Assembly: GCA_016288215.1 (NCBI GenBank)
Contig: JAEEYQ010000055.1
Span: 1 to 64,000 of the forward strand
Origin: Lentisphaeria bacterium
GTDB lineage: Bacteria; Verrucomicrobiota; Lentisphaeria; Oligosphaerales; Oligosphaeraceae
Direction of reading: 5' to 3'
Length of the DNA: 64,000 bases
Part shown: positions 56,694-64,000 of the stretch, piece after piece
How the letters are laid out: every line of letters begins with the position of its first letter
Position numbering within the stretch: position 1 is the stretch's first letter
The notes under the pieces: model-generated
Seen by the model: the letters and a program-made list of their open reading frames with translations, nothing else
The model's database searches: none
What the model was told of the DNA's origin: nothing
Program-made: the position numbers and the translations under genes

Positions 56694-57545
56694 TTATTGC
56701 CCCTCATTGACGAGTTCTCGCCGCGGCAGGGGGCAGATGACCGTGACGAAATGGATGATGCCAAAATCCGCGAAGGGCTCGACCTGGAGACAGGCGCGGG
56801 AGGCGTCCTCGATTTGGAAGAGCCGTCCCTGCGCATCTGGCTTGATGAGGCCCACGGGAAGGCCGGGGGGCAGCCAGCCGCCGAGTCCAGACGTTACTAT
56901 ATGCTGTTCTGGAGACAATTCCATGTCCTTTGGCAAAAAATCCACTTGACAGCAGGGTTTATCACGGGAAGGGGGGCCGCCTTTGCCATGGATGACGCCC
57001 GTGTAGGGGGTTCCGTTGATGACGACGCTGAAGCGGCAGCCGGGGGCGGCGAGCGTCTCCACTTCCGCGCTGTGTGCGTAGACTTGGCTGACGCGGCCGA
57101 TGACAGCGGAATCCGCCAGCACGACGGCGCCGACGCTGATGCCGTCGTGGGAGCCATGGGTGATGGTGAAGCCCAGATTCCACAGCACGGGGTCCCGCAG
57201 CAGCACTTCTGCGCGAACCATCTTCCAGCCAGGCATTTCTGGCAGTTGCAGCATACGGCGCAGTTGGGCGTTCTCCTCCTGCAGCTGCGAAAGACCCGCC
57301 AGAGACATCTCGAGGCGGCGCAGGCGAATGGCGTCGTCGATCTCCTGCTGCTCCTCCTCCTGCGGCTTGCGGGGGAATATCCATCGGACGGTGCGACGAA
57401 CCTGCCCCTCAATGCGCCGCCATGCTCCCGCAAACGGTGCGCTGATGCTGATGGCAATGCGCCGCCCGCCTCCCGTGCTGGCCAGCAGGAGGAGAAGGAC
57501 GGCGCAGATGCAGGTGATGACCTGTCGAATGGACTTGTGGGTCAT
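56694..57545 (-). CDS. mreC: Rod shape-determining protein MreC
   Basis: 283 residues. One N-terminal membrane helix (residues 8-24), a coiled-coil-like stretch (RLRRLEMSLAGLSQLQEENAQLRRML) and the two beta-barrel domain typical of MreC: WKMVRAEVLLRDPVLW, LADSAVIGRVSQVYAHSAEVETLAAPG, and IVTSGLGGWLPPGLPVG. It acts in the periplasm with MreB/MreD to organise elongasome enzymes. mreB and mreD are not next to it in this window, which is unusual. The next gene downstream is the PfkB kinase. Confidence 0.88.
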   Translation of the reverse strand: MTHKSIRQVITCICAVLLLLLASTGGGRRIAISISAPFAGAWRRIEGQVRRTVRWIFPRKPQEEEQQEIDDAIRLRRLEMSLAGLSQLQEENAQLRRMLQLPEMPGWKMVRAEVLLRDPVLWNLGFTITHGSHDGISVGAVVLADSAVIGRVSQVYAHSAEVETLAAPGCRFSVVINGTPYTGVIHGKGGPPSRDKPCCQVDFLPKDMELSPEQHIVTSGLGGWLPPGLPVGLIKPDAQGRLFQIEDASRACLQVEPFADFGIIHFVTVICPLPRRELVNEGQ

Positions 57546-57596
57546 GGCATGTTTATTCTAACTGCTTGATACAGAATAATTTATGTATTCATTGGA

Positions 57597-60500
57597 CTAT
57601 TTGACAAGGGGGAACTCAAAGGGCAGGGACAGGTTTCCGGCCTTGTCCTTTGCCTGGAACTGAATCCATTGGACGGCGGCGTCTCCCATCTTCTCCCGAA
57701 GGGTCTTCAGGTCGGCGGGGGCCGTGGAGGCGAATTCGTGGCTCCAGAGCTTCTCCTTCGGATTCTCCGGATTGATGGCGGTGGCCACCAGACCTCCGAC
57801 GCCGCTGGCGTCATAGGCAACCCACGTGAGCGGGTCATCGGCGGCGGAATTCTCCGGTGGCGCGAGGATGTAGAAGTCGTCCATGGTCAGAGGGTCGCCG
57901 TGCTGCGTGCCGCCGCGTTCGAAAATGAGGCTGGTGATCATGATCTTGTCCAAATCCTCCTGCGCGACGCCACTCTTGGAGAGAAGCTCCTTCACGTTGA
58001 ATATCAGTCGGTTAGGCACATCGGACTTCCATTCGATCTTTTGCTCCGCGTTCAATGCGCCCTTCGGCGGCTTGGCGTTCAGGGCGATGACGTAGGTCTT
58101 CTTGTCCTCCGCCGTCAGCGTCAGGTTGAACACGAGGGAGTTGCGGATGTTCGTCTGGGAGATGCGGAAGGCCAGGTAGGGATGCGTGGAGGGCTTCCAT
58201 TTCGTGGCCAGAGACAGGATGCCGCTTCCATAATAGGAGGTATGGTACAAGTGGGCGTTCTGTCCGTGCTTGTGGATGATGGATGCGCTGCTGTGGCCGC
58301 CGGCGCTGAAGACGCGGGACGTGTCGGTGGTGCCGTCCCATGTGACGGCCTTCAGCACGTTTGGCGAGAAGGCGGTGGAGTACCATGCGGGGCCCGTCTT
58401 GTCGGAGGCGTAATCCACTTTGAAAGAGCCACTTGCACGTGGAATTGTGTTGCCGGCGCCGTCGACGATGTTGTCGATGGCGAACTCGAACTCGTCGCCG
58501 TCTTTGGATGCGTCAAGCAGCTTACGGAAGACCAGCGGATGGTTCAGCACGATGGTTTCGCGGTTCTTGTCGTGGATGAGGCGATGAGACCAGGGGAGGA
58601 GGCTCTTGAGTTGTTCGCCGTTGACATGGAACGTGGCCTGGTCGATTCGCCACGGGGCGCCGATGCCGTCGGCTTTGGTGAAGTCGATTTGGAGTTCCGT
58701 GCCGTTGAGCTGCGGCGTGGTGCTTCCTTCCACATGGAAGTTGGTGACCAGCGGCTTGCGGTCCAAGAGGAAGGGGAGTGAGATGGGAAAGCTTTCCGCC
58801 CCTTGGGTGTCCCGTGCCTTGATGAACAGCTGATAGACGCCGTCGGTCCGTTCGCCCAATTCGGGCGTGACGGTGGCTCCAGGAGCGAACTCCTTCCAGG
58901 AGAGGGCGTTACGCTGTTCATCCGTCAAGTCGGGATAGGGCGTTTCGTTAGCGGAGACGGCGCAGAGCACGACCTGGACGCCGTCGAGGTCATAGAATGT
59001 GGGGGTCAGATTGAGCTGTTCGGCGCTGTGGACGGCGGGGCCGATGACCAGATCGTCGTAGTTGATCCAACTGTAACGGCCCGTCTGGTCCGGAGAGCCG
59101 ACGGAGCGAAGAAGCAGCTCGGACATGGTGAAGCGGTTGGGGGAGAAGTTCTCCAGCTGGATGGCGTCTGGAATCATGCCTGTCCAGGTGTGCCATGTCT
59201 CATCCATTTTGAAATTTGGGGAGACGCGGCAGGCGACGGCGGCGCTGTAGTCCCCCGCCGCGACCTGCGCGTAGCTGGAACCGCTGCCCTGAATCCGCAT
59301 CATGGCGCTGATGTAGGACATGTCGGAGGCGCGGTAGCGGAACTGCAGGATGGGGTATTGGGCGATATTGAAGTTGCCGGTGCCGAAGGAGGTGTTCAGC
59401 ACTTGGCCGTAGGCGGTGTTGCGGACGACCAGGTAGCTGGAGGGGTTCGCGTCCTGGCCAGCGGTGCCCACGGCATCCTGTCGAACGACCATGCGAGGCG
59501 GTCCTGCAAAGTCCAGCGGCTTCTGGGGACCGTCCTCAAAGGTGAGCACATAGGGGGAGAGGCCGTTGGCGGCCATCCACACGGGGGCGCCGTTGACGCG
59601 GCCCTCCTTGGCGGGCAGGGTGAATTCCAGAGTCTCCGTGCCTGTGTTGGCGAAAATCTTCAGGGTGCCGGTGGCGATGGCCTCTGCCACGGCGGCGGTG
59701 CGGGGCAGGATGCCCAGCCGATAGTCGTCCGCCATGTTTCCATGGCGGGGCGGCATCGGCTTACTGTCGAAAATCAGGTTGGACATGCTAAACCGGCGGT
59801 CCACGTAGTTGGCGTCGTGGGTCATGCGGACGGTGTCCAACCGCTCCGGATCCCATGAGACGGTGACGGGAACCTTCTCCGGCAGGACGATCCAGTTCAG
59901 CTCCTGAATGATGTTGTTGCCGCCTTTGCGCAGCTCAAGATACAGGGTATGCAGGCCGGGTTCCGTCTGCGCGTTGAGGAATTCGGTCAGTTCGGCGGGA
60001 TCCGTGGTGCGCAGGAGCCGTTCGGTGTCCGTCAGGCTGCTTCGCAGGGAGATTTGGCACCCTTCGTCCAGATCAAGCTCCGGCACGCCGTAGAAGATGG
60101 GGGACAGCGACGTGACGGCATACATGGCCCCGGGGCCATTGCCCCAAATGCCGTTGGAAATGGCGTCAAGTTGCTCGATGCCAAAGCCTTCGACGCATGC
60201 CACCATGTGGTTTTCATCGTCCTTGGGACGATGGAAGCGGAAGGGAATCCACACCGTGACGGGGGCCCATTCTGTGTTTGAAGTTGTAACTTCCTCTACT
60301 GGAACAACTTCCGTATTTCCAGCCATCCGCCATTGACCATCGCTGAAGGTGTCGCCACTGATGTGGTGATAAAGACGGAAATGAGGCGAGTATTTCTCTC
60401 CCTCCAGCTTTCCGACGGTGTAGAAGAAGTTGAGTCTGGCCTTGGCGTTTCGCTTCATGAGAAAACGCCAGCCGGCAATGTTGTTCATGGGAGTGGCGGG

Positions 60501-63500
60501 CAGTTGGGCATGGATGGCCATGTCACCGGAGCCCAAGAGGTTACGGTAGACGAGTCCGTCCGAGTTGAGGAGGAATGGGGTGAGGCGGCTCTGGCCCACG
60601 GTGTCCTCATAGCTCCAGAAGCGTTCGGAGAGGGCGTCCAGCGGGAAGCCGCCGATGGTGGCGTACCAGGTGAGGTCCCGTGGCTCGCGTTCCTCCACGG
60701 CCTCTTGCTGATTCTCTTCATGTCCTTCATTGTCAGCGGCTTCTGGCTGCGCCTCCGATTCCGAGGCTGCGGCTTCCGCCGTTTGCTTTTCCTCCGTGTT
60801 CGGGTCTGGCGGGAAGACGGCGGCGGCCATGTCCACGGTGTCCAGCCGCTTGACGGGGAAGGGGCGGGGCTCCACATGGTCGTAGGTGATTTTGATTTGG
60901 GCCAGCGTCATGCTGTGGACAAAGGTCCAGATGCCCACGAGACCTTCCCGAATCATCTCCGGATCCGTCTCCTGGAAGAGGCGCTCGTCGTCGAAGTAGT
61001 ATTCGAGCTTGTCGCCGATTTTGCGCAACTTGATGTAGAACCAGGCGCCGTGGTAGGGGCGCCCTTGGGAGATGAGCGGATTTAAAATCTTACGTACCAG
61101 ACCTTTACGATTTCTCGGGACGGTATAGGCGTCCGTGGTGTCGATTTTGTTGCCGTTTTTGTACATGGAGGTCCAGTTCTGCGAGAGGTTCTGGTCCCAT
61201 TCCGTGCAGGCGACGGTGTAGCCGGAGCCGGGGCTGGTCTCGGCGGCCATGATGGTGCAGTTCAGGTTGCCGCTTTCGTCATAGTGCTCGTGGCGGGTTC
61301 CCGCGTAGAACTCCAGCGTCATGTCCCCTTTGAAGTATTGTTTCCGCCAGAAGGCGCCCAGCCCGGTGACGGCCTCTGCGATCATGTGGGACCAGCTGGG
61401 GGTGCATTGGAAGCGGTTGATGATCTGCCAGTCGCCGCCGTTGGCCAGCCAGTCGTGGGGGGACTCGTTGAAGAACTCGTCGATGATGTTGTCCCGCGTG
61501 ACTTTGGTGCGGGACAGATGCTCCTGAGTCATGCCTTTGACGCGGGTCAGAGTCCCGATGTCCTTCAGCGTGACGTTCAGGCGCTGGCGGAGCAGGGTCT
61601 TGCCGCCGACTTCCACCCAGGCCCATTGGCCTTCATGATGGAGATAGTAGTCCAAGGTCTCCACGCCTTTGCCCTCTTCGGGAGTCAGCGTGGCCTCCTG
61701 AACCACGGGCTCCTCCTGAGTCGGATCGCGGAAGCCGAGACGGATTTGGGCATCGCGGATTTCCACGAACAGGGCACCGTTCTCCTGCTCCTCCGGAATG
61801 GCGGTGTGGAGGTCGGAGCCGGGGATGCAGGGCATGCGCAGCACATAATCGCCGAAGAAGTCGCCTTTGTGCCACATGGAGTCGAACTTGCCCGCGATCC
61901 ACTGTCCTTCCGGAGAGGACCAATGCCGCATGAAGGGGTCCTTCTGGAAGACCAGGTTCTTCTGGACCAGTTCGCGGAAAATGCCGCGGTCCTCCACGTC
62001 CCGAATCTGTTTGAAGGTGACGGTGCCGCCGCCGCTCCAGAGGCCGTTGGCTCCTTTCAGATCTCCTTCCCGCTCAAGCAGATGGACAAGGACTCCGTTG
62101 ATGAAGCAGCGGACCCGGCCCGTCTCCGACGCGTCGATCATCAGCTCCAGAGGCTCCTGTGGATTGAAGGTGGGTTGGGCGCAGCTGTCGATGCCTGTGA
62201 CCTCTTCGCCGTTTACTTCCTGCAGGGAACTGGTCAGGACGCCGTCGGCCAGCTTCAGCCGGAAGAGGAGATAGGGGCTGTCCTCCCCCTGCCAGCCGCC
62301 GACGATGCCCACGTCCCAGCTGTCGCCTTGCGGGACCGCGAGGGCGGAGAAGACCCGCTTGAGATTATGGCGTCGCCCAAATAGTTGCAGCAAAGGAGTT
62401 TCCGAAGAGGAAAGAGTGACGGCGTCATTGTTGAAGGTGCTGCCGTTGGGGCGGTTCAGGGCGTTGAAGGCGAGGCTATTGGTGGTGGTCAAATCCACTT
62501 GCGTGAAATGGCTGGCGGTCACGTCGTCGAAGCGGATCTGTTCAGGCGTGTTGGCGAACAGGCCGAATTTGCCGCCTTCGGGCAGGGCCTCCTTGATGCG
62601 GAACAGCTCGAGATGGTCCAGTTCGCAGATGATGGTGTTGGCGTGGAGCTTGACGCCGGGCAGGTACCATTGGTTGTCGAAGAGGGCGACGCGGGCGCGG
62701 GCGAGCATGGTGCGCTGGCCGTCGATCTGCCGCCACAGCCGGACTTCCCGCTGCTCGGGGTTCTCGTCGTCCATGCAGAGGGTCAGGGCGTAGAAGCTGG
62801 CCCGTTTGGGGTCGACGATGGGCTCCGTCTCCCCTTCGCGGAGCTCCGGCTTGGCGTCCCGATGGAAGAAGACCAGACCGGCTTCCCCTTTGACGGGCTG
62901 CAGGGAGGCGGTGAGGCTGTAGTTGTCATAGATGTCATAGCCGGTGGTGATGACGCAGTCCACTTCGTCGCCGCCGCCTTTCAGAGAGTAGAAATTGGGG
63001 CTTTTGTCGGCGGTGAGAGGGGCTTCCTTGGCGCGCTGCTGATTGGTCTCCGGACGGGCCACCGCCTCCTGTTGGGCGGTGTGGATGTGCCATGTGCCGT
63101 ATTGGATGACCCATGGATACAGCTCGTTGGGGGCGCCTTCCTCAATCATGAAATCCGTGGTGAAGCCGACGCGGGCCACGGGATGGAAACTGACGTCGTT
63201 GTGGACGCGGCAGCGCATGCGCTTCGGCCAGTAGATGCTGCCGGGGAGGCTCAGCGGCGCGGCGACGCTGCCTCGAATCTCGTGGTTCAGATAGAAAGTC
63301 CATTCGTCTTCGCGGAATTTGATGGTGACTTCCCCCTCTTCAGGCTCGTCGGCGTCGTCCCGCTGGCTGAACCAGCCGGCGGGCAGTTCCTTTTCGGAGC
63401 CGTCAGGAAGCAGTTCAGTGAGCTTGAATCCGCCGCGCCAGATGTCCATGCGGACGCTGCGGTCGGTCTCCGGCTGATGGACGAGGAGCCGCAGGGTGTC

Positions 63501-63650
63501 CGTGGCCCGCCAGGAGGAGGTGAATTGCAGGTTGCCTTCGCTTTTTCGGGCGGTCAGCGGAGAGGTCCATCCCTCCGGAACGGCGGCGTGGAGGCAGACG
63601 GAGACGAAAAGCAGCAGAATGCGGGAGATTTTCATGGGGGTGAGTGACAT
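57597..63650 (-). CDS. Giant exported multidomain protein (concanavalin/DUF1080-like domains)
   Basis: 2,017 residues from the ATG at 63650, with AAGG overlapping the stop of the DUF6785 gene upstream; an ATG at 63635 is possible. Signal peptide about 6-22. At least three lectin-like beta sandwiches are apparent: near 200-370 (YSLTASLQPVKGEAGLVFF), 440-560 (VRCFINGVLVHLLEREGD) and 760-985 (TLEFYAGTRHEHYDESGN). A Glu/Ala-rich linker (about 985-1030, EEKQTAEAAASESEAQPEAA) divides it, and the second half is again beta-rich. No catalytic motif found. It is the largest gene here, coupled to the membrane protein, so a joint surface function is inferred. Confidence 0.8.
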   Translation of the reverse strand: MSLTPMKISRILLLFVSVCLHAAVPEGWTSPLTARKSEGNLQFTSSWRATDTLRLLVHQPETDRSVRMDIWRGGFKLTELLPDGSEKELPAGWFSQRDDADEPEEGEVTIKFREDEWTFYLNHEIRGSVAAPLSLPGSIYWPKRMRCRVHNDVSFHPVARVGFTTDFMIEEGAPNELYPWVIQYGTWHIHTAQQEAVARPETNQQRAKEAPLTADKSPNFYSLKGGGDEVDCVITTGYDIYDNYSLTASLQPVKGEAGLVFFHRDAKPELREGETEPIVDPKRASFYALTLCMDDENPEQREVRLWRQIDGQRTMLARARVALFDNQWYLPGVKLHANTIICELDHLELFRIKEALPEGGKFGLFANTPEQIRFDDVTASHFTQVDLTTTNSLAFNALNRPNGSTFNNDAVTLSSSETPLLQLFGRRHNLKRVFSALAVPQGDSWDVGIVGGWQGEDSPYLLFRLKLADGVLTSSLQEVNGEEVTGIDSCAQPTFNPQEPLELMIDASETGRVRCFINGVLVHLLEREGDLKGANGLWSGGGTVTFKQIRDVEDRGIFRELVQKNLVFQKDPFMRHWSSPEGQWIAGKFDSMWHKGDFFGDYVLRMPCIPGSDLHTAIPEEQENGALFVEIRDAQIRLGFRDPTQEEPVVQEATLTPEEGKGVETLDYYLHHEGQWAWVEVGGKTLLRQRLNVTLKDIGTLTRVKGMTQEHLSRTKVTRDNIIDEFFNESPHDWLANGGDWQIINRFQCTPSWSHMIAEAVTGLGAFWRKQYFKGDMTLEFYAGTRHEHYDESGNLNCTIMAAETSPGSGYTVACTEWDQNLSQNWTSMYKNGNKIDTTDAYTVPRNRKGLVRKILNPLISQGRPYHGAWFYIKLRKIGDKLEYYFDDERLFQETDPEMIREGLVGIWTFVHSMTLAQIKITYDHVEPRPFPVKRLDTVDMAAAVFPPDPNTEEKQTAEAAASESEAQPEAADNEGHEENQQEAVEEREPRDLTWYATIGGFPLDALSERFWSYEDTVGQSRLTPFLLNSDGLVYRNLLGSGDMAIHAQLPATPMNNIAGWRFLMKRNAKARLNFFYTVGKLEGEKYSPHFRLYHHISGDTFSDGQWRMAGNTEVVPVEEVTTSNTEWAPVTVWIPFRFHRPKDDENHMVACVEGFGIEQLDAISNGIWGNGPGAMYAVTSLSPIFYGVPELDLDEGCQISLRSSLTDTERLLRTTDPAELTEFLNAQTEPGLHTLYLELRKGGNNIIQELNWIVLPEKVPVTVSWDPERLDTVRMTHDANYVDRRFSMSNLIFDSKPMPPRHGNMADDYRLGILPRTAAVAEAIATGTLKIFANTGTETLEFTLPAKEGRVNGAPVWMAANGLSPYVLTFEDGPQKPLDFAGPPRMVVRQDAVGTAGQDANPSSYLVVRNTAYGQVLNTSFGTGNFNIAQYPILQFRYRASDMSYISAMMRIQGSGSSYAQVAAGDYSAAVACRVSPNFKMDETWHTWTGMIPDAIQLENFSPNRFTMSELLLRSVGSPDQTGRYSWINYDDLVIGPAVHSAEQLNLTPTFYDLDGVQVVLCAVSANETPYPDLTDEQRNALSWKEFAPGATVTPELGERTDGVYQLFIKARDTQGAESFPISLPFLLDRKPLVTNFHVEGSTTPQLNGTELQIDFTKADGIGAPWRIDQATFHVNGEQLKSLLPWSHRLIHDKNRETIVLNHPLVFRKLLDASKDGDEFEFAIDNIVDGAGNTIPRASGSFKVDYASDKTGPAWYSTAFSPNVLKAVTWDGTTDTSRVFSAGGHSSASIIHKHGQNAHLYHTSYYGSGILSLATKWKPSTHPYLAFRISQTNIRNSLVFNLTLTAEDKKTYVIALNAKPPKGALNAEQKIEWKSDVPNRLIFNVKELLSKSGVAQEDLDKIMITSLIFERGGTQHGDPLTMDDFYILAPPENSAADDPLTWVAYDASGVGGLVATAINPENPKEKLWSHEFASTAPADLKTLREKMGDAAVQWIQFQAKDKAGNLSLPFEFPLVK

Positions 63651-63659
63651 GGGGGTGCC

Positions 63660-64000
63660 TTATCTGAAGATGCCAAAGGGTTTGGGAGGCTGGTTGGTGG
63701 TCAGGTAGTAGAGCAGTCCGAAAATCATGGCGATGCCTCCCGCCAGAAATTCGCCGGCGGCCAGGCCAATCATCAGCGGCTTCAGCTTTTGGTAGAGCTG
63801 GCCGCCTCCGTAGTGGGTGATGAGATATTTGATGAGAGATCCGATGAGGAAGGAGCCGCCGGTGTAGGTGCTTTGGAAGGCTCCCATGGTCAGGAAGAAG
63901 ACGGGATGGATGGGCCAGCCGCTGAAGCGATGGCGGAGCATCGTGCAGAGCAGGACACCGCCGAAGGTGATGGCGAAGGCCACCATGGCTGGCTTCTCCG
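63660..64000 (-). CDS. DUF6785/OPT-like membrane protein, C-terminal part (truncated by window)
   Basis: The visible 113 codons end with hydrophobic segments and the motif GGSFLIGSLIKYLITHYGG, followed by KLKPLMIGLAAGEFLAGG. These match [18 protein letters not shown] and [17 protein letters not shown] in the full-length protein at 13913-15946. The frame stays open at the window end, so the gene continues upstream. The stop is 10 bases before the start of the giant exported protein. Confidence 0.8.
   Translation of the reverse strand, partial: EKPAMVAFAITFGGVLLCTMLRHRFSGWPIHPVFFLTMGAFQSTYTGGSFLIGSLIKYLITHYGGGQLYQKLKPLMIGLAAGEFLAGGIAMIFGLLYYLTTNQPPKPFGIFR

Overview
The window reads as a chromosomal segment of a free-living or gut-associated bacterium of the PVC superphylum, most likely Lentisphaerota or Kiritimatiellota. 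This is inferred from content: several secreted DUF4838 proteins, two DUF6785/6784-type (OPT-like) membrane proteins, GH127, GH38-like (DUF5054) and GH20-like enzymes, Gfo/Idh/MocA and SGNH proteins, DUF4143 ATPases, and no SusC/SusD pairs. No rRNA, tRNA, CRISPR array, integrase or complete insertion sequence was recognised. Almost all genes lie on the minus strand. Four intact genes (16.4-18.3 kb, 30.8 kb, 33.1 kb) and one gene remnant are on the plus strand.

Layout. 0.5-9.9 kb: thioesterase, DMT-type permease, nitroreductase, AAA ATPase, M18 aminopeptidase, a MurJ-like flippase and a membrane-anchored glycosyltransferase. 10.0-15.9 kb: a DUF6785 membrane protein, then metK, a PfkB-type adenosine kinase and ahcY, which make a compact S-adenosylmethionine turnover set. 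16.3-18.3 kb (plus strand): a DUF4143 ATPase and RdgB. 18.7-27.8 kb: four exported carbohydrate-active proteins (CBM9-like/TIM barrel, DUF4838 plus CBM9-like, acetyl-xylan-esterase-like, GH20-like). 28.0-30.2 kb: an operon of an EIIA-like regulator, tadA and an Fe-S PD-(D/E)XK nuclease. 30.7-34.3 kb: a His-rich Val-Pro exported protein, an antitoxin-gene remnant, trmL, an RRM protein with its own promoter and terminator, and a second DUF4143 ATPase bracketed by a repeated element. 34.5-53.8 kb: a second glycan-related block (beta-propeller protein, alpha/beta hydrolase, a DUF4838/SGNH/oxidoreductase operon, a base-composition mosaic HEAT protein with a frameshifted partner, a 1,053-residue TIM-barrel protein, a HEAT/jelly-roll lipoprotein, a zeta-toxin pair, a GH38-like and a GH127-like enzyme). 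54-57.6 kb: PepC, a PfkB sugar kinase and MreC. 57.6-64 kb: a secreted protein of about 2,000 residues directly downstream of a second DUF6785 protein that runs off the window.

How it fits together (inference). The exported enzymes look built to deacetylate and cut heterogeneous glycans (hexosamine-, arabinose-, uronate- or mannose-containing). Cytoplasmic oxidoreductase, PfkB kinase, GH38-like and GH127-like enzymes could finish the products. No classical sugar importer is visible, so the DUF6785 proteins are the obvious transporter candidates.

The other striking trait is the spacer DNA. Families of short repeats occupy most intergenic gaps: GTGAAAAG arrays, AATTAGGAATT arrays, CTAGA arrays, GACGGGA arrays, an AT-rich palindrome ending in ACCATAT/ATATGGT, a multi-hairpin element, CACAGAA palindromes, and a 70-85 bp element with an inverted repeat that brackets an ATPase gene. 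In one case a repeat supplies the last codons of a gene.
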